Shown here piece by piece: positions 1 to 11,339 of a stretch of 64,000 nt of DNA. A program made the position numbers and the translations under genes. This DNA comes from Ostrinia nubilalis (Eukaryota > Arthropoda > Insecta > Lepidoptera > Crambidae). Every line of letters starts with the position of its first letter. Positions within the stretch are counted from its first letter, which is position 1. The notes below the pieces were generated by a model. It did not search any database, was not told the DNA's origin, and was given only the letters and a program-made list of their open reading frames with translations. Where the stretch lies: assembly GCF_963855985.1 (NCBI RefSeq), contig NC_087096.1:15252001-15316000 (forward strand), written 5' to 3'.

Positions 1-267
1 CGAGTTTTCTCGGGTCTCGAGTCTTTTAATTAAAATTATTGAAATCGGTTGAAATTTGATAAAAACACAGGTTTTTTTAAATCGAATATACAAAAAAAAA
101 ACAAAAACCCAACTACGTAAAAATGTACTGAAAGGATAGAAACAACACAAAGTCTTCACAAATGCAGTCGGAAGCATCAATGACTATTTTTTTGTTGGTG
201 ATAAGCCGAGTGGTGACGGCAGAATAGAATACATTTGTCACTAACCCCTACTCTTCATCATACTCTC

Positions 268-322
268 TCATAGTCCAGCAGTGGACTATAAAGGCCTGTT
301 GATGATTATGATGATAAGTGTT
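268..322 (+). repeat. Short RTE retroposon 3' tail remnant
   Basis: The words GTCCAGCAGTGGACTATAAAGGC followed by a GATGAT-rich tail resemble the last codons and tail of the RTE family found elsewhere in the window (for example 39400-39842). Only about 50 bases are recognisable. Confidence 0.35.
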
Positions 323-728
323 TGATGATGACTGCATTTGTAAACACTTTGTTTTGTTTCTATCATTTTTACTCAGTTGGGTTTTTTGTTTTTTTTCTTT
401 TTCAATAATATTTTTATTTTAATCTTTTAGTTAAAGAACATAGTAATACATTTTGCAAGCTATTTAAAAAAAAACATTTATTTTGATACCCCACTCCGGC
501 CATTTTATATTTTCTAATTTTGATATACCCAGTGTCACTCTCACAGTTAAAATAAATCTAACGATACCCTACATGCCATAGTTTGTTGAGTTTTACAATA
601 TGGCGTCCAGTGGTCGCCATATTGAATTTTTACTAACGTCATGTCTTTAGTGACATTCGCCGGACTAAGAGGAATCGGTTGACGTGCGAATCATAAAAAT
701 CGACCCAGGAGTTTGGTCTAGTGATATA

Positions 729-1474
729 CAGGGTGTTTGGCGCATCGTGTGCCAAAATGATTTGGCGGATAGAATGGGTCATTTCCTATATTTTGAGCCC
801 CCATAACACGTTCCATGCCAGGCGGCTACTTTTATATTATTTTTTTTAGTAATTTCACCAAAATACCCAAATCGCATCATTTAATTTCGATTTAAAAAAA
901 AACTTCTAGGCGTAGCCTCAAAGTAAATATTTTGTTTTAACGTGCAATGATTTAGGGTTGCATCAAATCTAAATTTACTGGCAAATATCATCTAGTTTCT
1001 TTATAATTCAGCTTTGAAGTTTTCCGAAAAGTTAAAAATGGACCTAACATTTAAGTTTTCATTGCTATAAATTTTTTTAAAGAGAGATAGCGATATTCGG
1101 ATTTTATCAAAACTTCTCTAGTCTATCCCCATTCAAACGGTATACTAATCTTGTTTAAATAATAACAACAACTTCACAAATTCCTTAAATTAGTGCATTG
1201 ACTCTACTCGGACTGATTTGCGAAATTTGTGTTTATAGCCCCTTTTTGTGTGAATAGCACGTTAAACACCTAACAGGTAAAAATTATTTATCATATGCAA
1301 TGTAAAGAAGTATCGAAATTAAATGATGCTATTTGGGTATTTTGGTGAAATTACTAAAAAAATTAATTTACAAGTAGCCGCATGGCGTGGAACGTGTTAT
1401 GGGGGCTGAAAATATAGGAAATGACCCATTCTATCCGCCAAATCATTTTGGCACACGATGCGCCAAACACCCTG
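729..1474. mobile_element. Foldback element with long TIRs, CAGGGTG ends, TA target site
   Basis: The sequence starts CAGGGTGTTTGGCGCATCG and ends with its reverse complement, flanked by TA on both sides (727-728 and 1475-1476). The terminal inverted repeats are about 160 bp, with a few mismatches. The middle is AT-rich and has no coding capacity. TA duplication suits a non-autonomous element mobilised by a Tc1/mariner-type transposase. Elements with the same CAGGGTG end but unrelated interiors lie at 18737, 46737 and 53384. Confidence 0.75.
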
Positions 1475-1780
1475 TATATATGATGAGTATAGTGCTTCAA
1501 AAAACATACATAAATGTACATAGGCTGTAAAACATAATATTATCACTCCTTTGCGTCACGCAGTCGGGTAAAAAAAGAATGACTGGACCAGTCTAAAAGC
1601 AACGTTAACCTATTAAATAAAAACCTACTTTTGTCTAAGAAAATACACTTTCAAAAATAATAAAGCTTCAAATTCGAAACTCGAGAATTCTCGAGCTCCG
1701 GTAATTTTTTTCTCGTCTAGAATGAAGCCAAATTTCTCGAGTTTTCTCGAGTTCGAGAAAGCTCGAGCAGAAACCCTATT

Positions 1781-2558
1781 CGAGCATGATAAAGACTATT
1801 TTTACACAATTTTTGAGCAGATTGATTATCGTTAAAAATTGTAATTTTAACATCTCTATTTAAAATATCTTTCAACAACTTACAAATGAATAAGCCTTCT
1901 TTACAAGAGTCAGCTAAAGAGATGTATTCAGCTTCAGTGCTCGACAAAGCTACGGTCTATTGTTTACTGCTTTCCCATGAAATAACTGACTTACCCAACT
2001 TGAAAACAAAACCAGTATACGAACGCCGATCTCCCTCATCATTCGCCCAGTCTGCATCAGCATAGGCGGAGACCTCAAGGCCACCTTTCTGGAATGTTAA
2101 ACAAAGGTTAGTAGTACCCCGTAAGTATCGCAGCACTCTCTTGGCTGCTTTCCAATGTGTTTCTGAAAAACATTCGTTAAACTGGCTAAGATAGCTCACT
2201 GCATAGGCAATGTCGGGTCGACTGCAAACTGCTATGTACATGAGCGAACCTACTAAGCCCCTGTAATCAAGAGTTACATCCTTGACAGTATCCTTAGGTA
2301 ATCTTAGACCTGTTTCCATTGGAGTAGGTGCTGGCTTGCAATCCTCCATTTTGTACTTTTGCAACAGTCTTTCAATGTAGTTAGATAAATCAAGCGTTAT
2401 CTTATTATTTTCCCTACACAGTCTCATACCTAATATTTGACATGCTGGCCCTAAATCAGTTATGTCAAATATTTTCATTAATTTACTTTTTACTTTCAGT
2501 TTCTCAAGAGAATTGCAAGAACTGAACAAAATTATGTCATCAACATAAAGTGCTATAA
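1781..2558 (-). pseudogene. copia-type Pol fragment: end of reverse transcriptase and RNase H
   Basis: Read on the minus strand this starts just before the RT catalytic motif YVDD (about 2545). It continues through the RVT_2 tail with DITDLG, ILGMRL, GSLMYIAVCSRPDI and YADADWA, and into the RNase H motif STEAEYISLAD. An in-frame TAG at 1957-1959 falls directly before the TVALSSTEAEY block, where the family has a coding residue. The frame is then cut at about 1780 by another element. This is the third piece of the same copia copy as 5197-5363 and 13461-16278: the pieces are collinear on the minus strand and the TSDs explain both gaps. It is dead. Confidence 0.88.
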
Positions 2559-2760
2559 TTACACTGCACAACAGCATTTCTGATGATTGGGTTATGTTAC
2601 ATGATATTAGTCCAATTTTTAATGACGATTTCAAATCTGTGATTGAAATGTCTGTATCAGCTCTGGTTAAAAAAATATGACACTTGGGTCTTTTTGTAAA
2701 AAAACACTCTTTTTTTTAGAGATGATCCTATTTTATGAAGTTGTTATATTTAAAAAACTT

Positions 2761-2972
2761 TCTTTTATTTGACTTCCTTGCTGATGCTGAAGGCAGATAG
2801 CTCTTCTGAATGATTCAACAGCAGTCAGCCATCATGTGTGCATTCCAGTGGCCCTGATAGCGTCCCTCTATCGTACGAAGGCCCTGGTGGATTTGCTCGC
2901 CATGTTCTTCACTTAGATCCTTAAGAGTTGTGATAAAATTGTTCAGGTGATTGCGAAGAGAGTGTAAATCGA
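2761..2972 (-). pseudogene. Decayed fragment of a transposon-associated protein
   Basis: On the minus strand this reads as a short conserved-looking peptide with EEHGEQIHQGLRTIEGRYQG followed by HWNAHMMADCC and a stop. I recall very similar blocks (EEQGERFHQDI..ERRYQGRW..MMADYCW) in multi-copy uncharacterised arthropod proteins that appear to belong to mobile elements, but I cannot name the family. A further patch upstream on the same strand (about 3170-3330) reads RRLFNPKKSPELH and VDTSHEDFEAKTVSVVET. The fragment probably belongs to the element at 2562-5193. Confidence 0.45.
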
Positions 2973-4289
2973 TGTTTATATTACATCCAACCAAAAAAAC
3001 ATGTTTGTAAATGACTCATACGTTGTTCGATTTGTAAGAATAGTAAGATATTTTCGGATTTTCCAAAAAAAAAATTAAAATGCCAAAATAACTCATTACA
3101 TATCTTTTCGGAAGACTTGAAGATCCTAAATCTCTAAAACGATCGTTTAAACCATCTTGGCTACATGGTTTTGAAAATTTCGGGTCACATTCAAAGTCTC
3201 TACCACACTGACAGTTTTCGCCTCAAAATCCTCATGTGAAGTATCAACATGAAGTTCAGGTGACTTCTTAGGGTTGAAAAGACGTCTACATGCCAAACGT
3301 ATGCAAGGAATAACCATTTAGTTCAATATTTTTTGGTTAATACCATTTCTGTTCAAAAATAAAAATAACAGTCGTCGCGATGGTTCAAGGGTTCCTTTCA
3401 GATCATAGCGGTTTCGTACCTAAATCTACACATATTCTTATTTGTTTATAAACGTAAAAACTCAACGCATCTTTTCCACGCCTTTTGCGGAATTCAAGGC
3501 TTATCTTTCATTTCCACTGGGTCCCCAAACTAATTTTTGTAAGCCAATTTTACGAACTTTGTCACATTTAAACGGATTATTTAAACATATCCTCTCCGCA
3601 AATGAAACAAAATTGATTTAGATCATTCACACAAACACTTCTTAATGCTACCATATTAAATTGGGTGCCCTCTCAGACGCATAACATTTTTCATCATAAT
3701 TTAGTTTGGCATAACAGTATTTGCATAAAGTTTTTTCGCATAAACTTTGATATGCATAGTTTTCTAAATGCATAATGATTTCTTAGGCATAATAATAACT
3801 TTCTCTAATTTTCAATACCATAATTTAAATAATCATAAATGTAAAGAACATAATTTTTATATACATAAAGTTTGTTTTTAATAAAATACTATAAACATAA
3901 TTTAATTATTTATAACATTTAAAGTCATAAATATTGTCTATAAGAGCAACCAACATTGAAGAGTAAATAATTATATATTTGTGATGTTGCGAACGAGCCT
4001 CCTTCCACTTTTATATTCTTTCGGCCTATAGATTTGCAAAAACTAAATTCTCTGTATCATTGTCATTTTTTGTTCTTAATTTTTGACCTGTCTCTAAGAA
4101 AACTTAAGCTCGTAAAAATACATTCTGTTTGATCTCGAATCCCTCTTATCTATTATAACGCACATATTATACAGTCCACATTTCTTTTACAACATTAAGC
4201 TTGCCTGATCTGAAATTATGTTGATCCCGACTGGCCGTGGTCTCTTCCACGTGGTACTAGTCTGCCCTATACTAGAGTGTAATTTAAAA

Positions 4290-4428
4290 GCCGGAGGCGC
4301 GTAGGGAGTGCGGTCCTCGCTCGCTGTAACGTATATGACCAGCAAGCCGAAGCTGCGGAAGCGAGCATGGCATGCCGGATATACGTTACGCCAGAGCGGA
4401 AGGACCGCACTTCCCGCAGCGCCGGAGA
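4290..4428. repeat. GC-rich imperfect hairpin inside the CATAA element
   Basis: GCCGGAGGCGCG..GGGAGTGCGGTCC..CGTAACGTATAT style arms face each other (about 4290-4335 and 4378-4428), with roughly 45-bp arms and small mismatches. The base composition is much more GC-rich than the surrounding AT-rich element. Confidence 0.6.
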
Positions 4429-4442
4429 TAAGGCAAGCCTAA

Positions 4443-4652
4443 TGCTTGCTTGCATGCTTGCTTGCTTGCTTGCTTGCTTGCATGCATGCTTCCTTGCTGC
4501 TTGCTTGCATGCTTGCTTGCTTGCTGCTTGCTTGCATGCTTGCGTGCTTGCTGCTTGATTGCGTGCTAGATTGCATGCTTGCTGCTTGCTTGCATGCTTG
4601 CTTGCTGCTTGCTTGCTGCTTGCTTGCTGTTTGATTGCATGCTTGCTTGTCT
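4443..4652. repeat. Interrupted (TTGC)n microsatellite
   Basis: About 200 bp are built from TTGC, GCTTGCTTGCATGC and TGCTGCTTGC words. Long open frames here encode only Leu/Ala/Cys/His repeats and are not genes. Confidence 0.9.
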
Positions 4653-5196
4653 ATTTATATTTGTTTACTTATATTTTATATGTATAACATTTTTATATTT
4701 CATATTTGTTAAAATTATGGTATTTTGTATATTATGAATAGTAATATTTATGGCATTGGTTTAGATGCCAATAAATGTTATGCCTAGAAATCGTTATTAA
4801 AAAAACAAGAATACAGAAAAAATATATACTAATATATTATTATAATAAAAGTGGTTATGGCAAAAAAATATATGCCTTATGATTTATTCTGTATGAACGT
4901 TATGCGAAATGATGAGTATGCCAAAAAACTTTATGCACTCTTAAATTATGACAATATTTTTTATGCAACCGAATATGGACCCTATTAAATTATACAAAGA
5001 AAACATAGTATTTTTTTAACTGTCGGCGAATTAAGACTGAATTTTAGCAATTTTTGAGTGAAAGCTATAACACGTAAACAAGAGCTGCTACGAAAAAATG
5101 GACGGCAGATTCAGAATCAGCGACGTCAAATTAGTAAACATCATGTAATGAAAGTTAATCATCAGCCAAAAGTTGCAATTTTGTTGTGCAGTGTTA

Positions 5197-5363
5197 TCAG
5201 TGAATTATTATGTGATCTGATATAAACACAAGGTTCTGAACATGACCTAGTAAAATCCAGCTTTTTACACAAAACTTTATCGATTTTCTCATACCAAGCT
5301 TTCGACGCCTGTTTTAAACCGTAAATAGCTTTATTAAACTTGTATACCTTATTCTCCTGGCCC
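5197..5363 (-). pseudogene. copia-type Pol fragment: middle of reverse transcriptase
   Basis: On the minus strand this encodes KGQENKVYKFNKAIYGLKQ, then ASKAWYEKID and EPCVYIRS, the stretch of RVT_2 between motif A and the YVDD motif. It lies between two insertions: the TTAA-flanked block to its right (from 5368) and the TTA-flanked element to its left (ending 5193). The codon phase agrees with both neighbouring pieces (13461-16278 upstream and 1781-2558 downstream) when one TSD copy is counted at each break. Confidence 0.88.
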
Positions 5364-6035
5364 TTAAGAGCCATTTTACATTTTCGTGCGAAATTCTAAG
5401 ATTTTGGAAGCATGAATTACTATCTTAAGCAACACCCAGAGATTATTTAATAACTGCGAAAGATAGGTCAATCCTTGGTGTTGACCATTAATGAAACGGA
5501 TTTGCTAAAATTCTTTTGCTTAATTCACAGTGCCTCATCTCCCACAACCATTTTACGGAAAAATTGCCGCAGACTCATTTTCAAAGTCCTGTATCTATTA
5601 TTTATGCTCATATAAAAAGCTTAAAAATATATAGTAATCATCGGACATATATTCTTGTAGTCCATTAATGAAATAGATTCTTGAATTTCATTACCATTAT
5701 TGAGTAAAATCTAAAAATAATTTGGCAAATTTGAAGATTAACGTCACATTTTGATCGTGGTTTTTGGTTTAAAAAAACAGCAATAACTGCAATAAAAGTA
5801 TCCCAAAATAAAGAATATTCATTGTAGAATTGATTTCTACAGTTATTGTTTAAATATTAGTAACCACTTTGTCAAAATATTGATGTGAATATCAGTATAA
5901 ATTACAATGCGCAAGCCGACATCGATTAGTATGGCGCGAGCGCCCGTCAAGGCAGGACCTGTGTCATTTTTCCCGCCGTGACGTTTACGTGCGTTCGTGT
6001 CGTAAAGCGGTGATTTGTACGGCGACCAAATACAT

Positions 6036-6290
6036 TTGATACTATGCCGAGAGGCTGTTTCGAGTCGGCCGGCCGAGCAGAAATTGAAATGATGAATTTT
6101 AATTTCTTTGACGGATCTGGGTGTAACTATGTATAATATGTAGGTACCATGTATTTAATTTAATAAATAAATTATAAAAAAGTATATCCATTATGCTAGC
6201 ACCCTTAACACAAGCATATTGGTTGCCTACTTTTGGACTAGATGGCGCTATGAAATTGTTCAAAGATTTGTTTATTTATTTATCCGCTTT
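6036..6290 (+). repeat. Degraded copy of the tRNA-headed SINE
   Basis: From ATGCCGAGAGG onward this matches the SINE at 46471-46734 (shared words GCAGAAATTGAAATGATG, AATTTTAATTTCT, CTAGCAC, AACACAAGCAT, CAAAGATTTGTTTATTTATT). The 5' third, with box A, is missing and box B is damaged. Confidence 0.7.
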
Positions 6291-8477
6291 GAGTTTTGTT
6301 TCGTGAAGAAAAAAAAGAAGCGTTTTGTTTCGAGAGGGAAGCTTTGTTGTTAAATCTATAGTAATAAAAGAGGAAAGATTTGATTGTTTGTTTGGAGGCA
6401 ATAGCTCCGAAAAAAAATTCTTTCACGATTTAGAATCCTATTTTTTTTTCTATGTAGGCTATAAAATATTTTCAAAAACTATATTATAGTACAAAATCTT
6501 TGATAAAATTCGACGTTTAATAAATAAATTAGATAACATGTTAAATCTTTTTTTTCAGTACGATTTTAGTACTTGTTTTTCAGAAATTCTACGATTTAAG
6601 TAAACTTCTAGTGTTTATATGTTATGCATAATTTATTAACTTCTAAAATATACATAAATATCCTATTGATAGATGACGTGCTTCGTATTTTATTAAAATT
6701 ATTACCTGACTATGTTAAAAAGGTGTGGAATGTTATTTTGGAGATAACTTGGTTCCATAGAAATATAGAGAGATGCTAAGTAATGCGCTGAGTTCGAAAC
6801 TCAGTGTCGTATTAGAAATTTACACACACAAAGAAATCAAATTATGTGCTCATTATCCACTGCGGTATCAGTATTCAACGTTCGAATAATATTTAGTACT
6901 ATGCAAGCAATATAAACTGTTTACATAATGACGTCGCTACTGTCATCATTGCTTTCACAAGCAATATGTTCCAATTTGTCCCTTGTCACATTTCCCTTTA
7001 GTTTCTGTGATCTGTGCTTGTTTCTAAGTTGATATCAATGAAATATTCCTTAGTACTTTTGATTTAAATTTTTTTTGACACGTGTTTGAAAAATCAAGGT
7101 CAGATTACAATAAAATAACAAGTGAAAACGTAACATTGCATTGCAACTCGCAATTTCGCAATATTGATGAGGAGATTCCATTGGAAAGTCTGTATATTCA
7201 TTCCTAGGATTCCCCCCCTAACACCATCAAATTCAAGAGAATTCAAGAGAGTGCAGTTTCCCATCTCATGCTTAGGGACCACGGTTTAAAATAGTGTGGT
7301 TGCATAGAGCCTGCAACGGGCAACCGCGTGCGCAGCTGCTCATACTAATTTTTGATAAAAAGCAAGTGTTGGCGCCCTCACGAGTTTTAGCGGAGTTCCA
7401 TATGGTAGCGGGAGTAGACTTAATGGAAATCTATGCTTCTCCGACGACCAGTTATATGTGGCATATATACTCCAGAGTATGCGCACACAATAGCCTGGTG
7501 ATTTTAGCAACTGACGGAAAAACAAAAAAACATTGTTTACAAAGAAATCTGCGGCAGGTGTAGTGTTTTAATTTTGTTTTAGAAAGATCTCATAATTTTG
7601 TAAGTATTCAAATATTTAAACATAATAATTTGTAGATTTTATATCAAAAAATATAATCATTTATTTTAACAAAATTAATTTTCTTAGAATATTTTAATTC
7701 TATTAGAACCATTTTCCACTTCATCGCAGAAGAAGTCGCGGGCAAAAAGCTAGTACGAAATATGTAGTATTGCCCGCGACTTCACCCGCTTGAAATTTAG
7801 TTTGTCACAGATCGTCATAAATTATAGCCTAACATTGTTATTCTGGTCGACGCCAGGGATGGATGAGCGTCGCTGTCGCTGGCGACAGGGTCTTCTGGTT
7901 CAGGGTTCATGGCGTAGGTCTCAGGCAAAATGAAATCCACTCGTATAAATTAACCCATTCCTCCCCACTGTCCTATTTTTAGGACACCATATCGACACCT
8001 TCAGGTTCAATTGTCGTATAAACCATTTTGGCCAAATCGAGTTATATATACCATTTTAATTAGAATTTTTTTCTCTATCGAGCTGTATATTCGAAATATT
8101 GAAATTCGCTAAAAAAATGTTTATACGCCCCAAAAAACTGTAGCGTAAAAGATAAATAAATACCTTATAAACAGTGTAAAAACCGAACGCTTGTTTTTGG
8201 TATTTTTGCTAAGATGTATCAACCATACATTTTTTTAAGCCAGGACGTAAAACTTTCTCGTAATTGAAAATGGTTTTTACGCCTAAAGACATGGCGTTTT
8301 ATGTCCAGATTCAACGTCGTAAGTCCACGTATTCAATATGGTAATTATCTGTTTCATAGTCATATTCATTTATTTATTGCATCACATATGTATGTATGTA
8401 CAGTAAGTAAGTTTTTCTTATTTATAAAGTTAAAGAAAGTTGATTGTTTCTACTTTTAAAGATAATAACTAGATATA

Positions 8478-9582
8478 CAGTGTGAGTCACGTTAAAGTGT
8501 ACATATGAAAATAGATGAAACTAGACCTATTTTTATCGACAAAAAAGAGGTCAAAAAATTTTTGCGATTTTTTTTAAATTTTTTATAGAATTTTTTTTCT
8601 TCCAATTACTTATTGTAAAGAAAACGTAATAACTTTTAAACTAAGCGGTATATCCTGATAAAATAAAAACAGTAATAATGCTAAATAACAGGCGATACTA
8701 AAAAAATACATAAAATACACAAAAAAGGCCAACAAATAACAAAAAATTTAACTTTTTGAAAAAAATCTGCTTTAAAATTCGTGTTTTTTTGGTTATTTGA
8801 TAAATTTCTCCAAAAAATGCCCCTATAACCGGTGGTTTTTATTACTTTGTATTATTCTCTATCGTATTACCTTCGTAAAACCAAAAATCGCATGTCTCTA
8901 TCCCTATCACAACGTTTGCAATGATCGTTTGAACTAAGCCTCTCCGGGCGCGCCATTCAAAGCTTCGTTATCAACGAAACTGAAAATGGCTCTCGATTTG
9001 TAATTTTGATAAAGACAAGTTAGATTTCAAATAAAAACAAAAGATTTCGAAGAAAAATAAGCATTTTAGTTAAAATTAAAATTGTCTCTACCTGTAGCGG
9101 AGAATAATGTTGTGGCAGGCCTTTGTTCAAACGTTCATAGCAAATGTTGTGATAGGGATAGAGACATGCGATTTTTGGTTTTACAAAGATAATACGATAG
9201 AGAATAATAAAAAGTAATAAAAACCACCTGTTATAGGGGCATTTTTTGGAGAAATTTATCAAATAACCAAAAAAAACGCGAATTTTAAAGCAGATTTTTT
9301 TTGAAAAGTATCATTTTTTATTATTTGTTGGAATTTTTTGTGTATTTTATGTATTTTTTTAGTATCGCCTGTTATTTAGCATTATTACTGTTTTTATTTT
9401 ATCAGGATATACCGCTTAGTTTAAAAGTTATTACGTTTTCTTTACAATAAGTAATTGGAAGAAAAAAAATTCTATAAAAAATTTAAAAAAAATCGCAAAA
9501 ATTTTTTGACCTCTTTTTTGTCGATAAAAATAGGTCTAGTTTCATCTATTTTCATATGTACACTTTAACGTGACTCACACTG
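8478..9582. mobile_element. Foldback element with very long (about 450 bp) arms, TA target
   Basis: It starts CAGTGTGAGTCACGTTAAAG and ends with the reverse complement, with TA at 8476-8477 and 9583-9584. The arms run to about 8940 and from about 9115, and match nearly throughout (for example AAAATCGCATGTCTCTATCC on the left against its complement at about 9150-9180). The loop is only about 170 bp and non-coding. Confidence 0.8.
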
Positions 9583-9658
9583 TATAAGGTTGCTTTCCAG
9601 GTCCAGTACATCCGTGAATAGTAATGATGACCGGGTCATGAAATCGAAACTCTATTTA

Positions 9659-9887
9659 GTCCGTCAGACAGAGAATTAGAAAATTTAGACTCATACTTTA
9701 ATTTTTTCCCATAATCGAAGAATTACTGTATTATATTGAGTTGAAATGTCGCGTGACGTCACTTAAAAATTCTACTCAAGCGTGACGTATCGCGCCATTT
9801 CAACTCGATGTAGCACTGATATTATTAAATTATGAAAGAAAATAAAAAATATGAGTTTCATATTTTCTAATTATCTGTTTGACGGAC
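9659..9887. mobile_element. Small foldback MITE
   Basis: The ends read inward GTCCGTCAGACAGAGAATTAG and GTCCGTCAAACAGATAATTAG. A second inner inverted pair is GAGTTGAAATGTCGCG / CGCGCCATTTCAACTC (about 9739 and 9791). No clear TSD. Confidence 0.6.
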
Positions 9888-11339
9888 AAATAATTGAAAT
9901 TTTGTCATCTAGCCTATTGATCTCGACTAAATGTGATGAATTCAAGACTATTAAACAAAGAAAACAAGCCATAGTGTGCTCATTTTATACCCTTTTGAGA
10001 TGCTCTGTAATAGTTTATTACTTTACAAGTACTCCAACTTTTAATTGTTGCCAGTAGTGGTTACTTTTAGCTGTAATTTAAATTTTGGTTTCTTGTAAAG
10101 ATATAAATTCCTTAGAGAAATCCTCAAAAAATTACAAATCCTTCTCCTGAGCATACTGGGGCTCTTCTCTTCATGCAAAATTTATCATAACCAAACGAAA
10201 TCAGAATCAGAGAACCAGGAAAGCTGTCTTAATGTTTTGCTGTAATTGTATTTTTTTGTTCAAAATTTATGGTGATTAGTTTTGTTTAGAATTATTAGAA
10301 ATATTATTTGTTTTGCCATAATTTTCCTGCAAAATTGTAAAAAAAAATTTTATTTTTCGTATGCAAGCAAATTTATTATTTCTACCTCAACCAAATATAG
10401 TTTTTACACTGTTAAATATCTTTGTGCAAATTCTCTAAACAACAAAAGCCTGGAAATAGTAAACAATACATTATTTACATACATAGTTTTAATAATACAT
10501 TTGAATAAATCACTTTATCAATGGGTATATAAACCAAAAAAAATACATCTAATGGTCTTTAAGCCATCAATTTCAGTCTCTTGTTTACAAAAAATTCAAA
10601 TACGACGTAAAGAATTATTTTTAGGTCAAATATAATGGGTCGTATAAACCACCGAGTGCCTTTTTCAACGACGTAACTCCAAGCTAACTTTAAAACTACT
10701 GTAGATGCCCATTTTTTAAATATTTAGACTTTTTCATCGCAAAAATTGAAAAATGTTTTCTCTTGGACATTTTTTTATAACTTATCAAATAAAAAAGTTA
10801 CGAATTTTTTATTAAAAAAAAAATCGTTTTTTGGCTCTCCTGAAAAGTAGGGTTTTGGTTTATACGACAATTGAACCTGAAGGTATCGATATTCAACTTT
10901 TTTTTTTACAAGTTAATAAACTAATTTTTATTGTTTTTGACAAAATTCGTATTCTTGCACTGTTATTCTAATAAAATAATTTTTTTCGGCAACAAAAAGT
11001 GTATCCGTTATTTTAATGTATTTTTTTCAAATTAACACTTTTGTTGCCTCAAAAAGAAGCATCATATTTTGATTGTATATACCATACTATAAAAAAACTG
11101 GCCAACTCCAATTTACATAAAACTGATTCTTAGACATCTACCAATATATAAAAACATTAAACATAAACAAAACATAATTTAAAAACTTGTGGTAATGTTT
11201 TAAAATAAGCCGTACTATAAATATGACACTGGGAATATGTCTATACAATTTGCCGCGAAAGCATTTTCGGATCTGCAACGATAAGCACTAGTTCAAACGT
11301 GTCAACTGTTTGTTTCTTGCGGGTCTTGTATTTAGATTA

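Larger units (their letters stand above)
1..1779. mobile_element. End of an unclassified element rich in CTCGAG, interrupting the copia element
   Basis: The copia RNase H reading frame is lost at about 1780, where the sequence changes to AGGGTTTCTGCTCGAG (minus strand) followed by many CTCGAG and TCTCGAG words at 1675-1770. The first 25 bases of the window carry the same words. This suggests one element that starts at about 1779 and runs off the left edge. A terminal (T)AGGGTTT would suit a hAT-like end, but the other end and its TSD are outside the window, so the class is open. It contains a foldback element (729-1474). No transposase reading frame is visible. Confidence 0.4.
3663..4982. mobile_element. 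CATAA-rich element with 9-bp target duplication TATTAAATT
   Basis: The 9-mer TATTAAATT flanks both sides (3654-3662 and 4983-4991). The left end begins GGGTGCCC and the right end, reversed, begins GGGTCCAT. The terminal inverted repeats are weak, but both ends share a common texture: the word CATAA or GCATAA occurs again and again on the outward-reading strand of each end (for example GCATAAAGTTTTTT on both sides). A 9-bp duplication suits MULE/MuDR-like elements; Merlin is an alternative. No transposase is seen. The centre holds an imperfect hairpin (4290-4428) and a long TTGC microsatellite. Confidence 0.65.
2562..5193. mobile_element. DNA element with TIR CACTGCACAACA and TTA target duplication
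   Basis: Both ends carry the 12-bp inverted repeat CACTGCACAACA, flanked by TTA at 2559-2561 and 5194-5196. The insertion sits inside the copia RT. Removing it with one TTA keeps the copia frame open, which fixes both boundaries independently. A 3-bp TWA target is typical of PIF/Harbinger, but no Harbinger transposase is visible, so the class is an inference. Inside are a decayed coding patch on the minus strand (2761-2972) and a second nested element (3663-4982). Confidence 0.75.
7992..10889. mobile_element. Element with 33-bp TIRs and TA target, nested in piggyBac
   Basis: The ends read inward TCGACACCTTCAGGTTCAA and TCGATACCTTCAGGTTCAA, and the match continues through TTGTCGTATAAACC. TA lies outside each end (7990-7991, 10890-10891). 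The word GTCGTATAAACC occurs a third time at about 10636. Without the nested foldback 8478-9582 it is about 1.8 kb. No transposase is recognised, and the small AT-rich open frames at 9851-10057 and 10282-10635 match nothing I know. Confidence 0.65.

Noticed and set aside
4367..4634. Open frames rich in Leu, Ala, Cys and His
   Set aside because: They are translations of the TTGC microsatellite in two frames and carry no other signal.
10282..10635. 117-codon open frame
   Set aside because: AT-rich, no motif, inside a nested TA element. No support as a gene.
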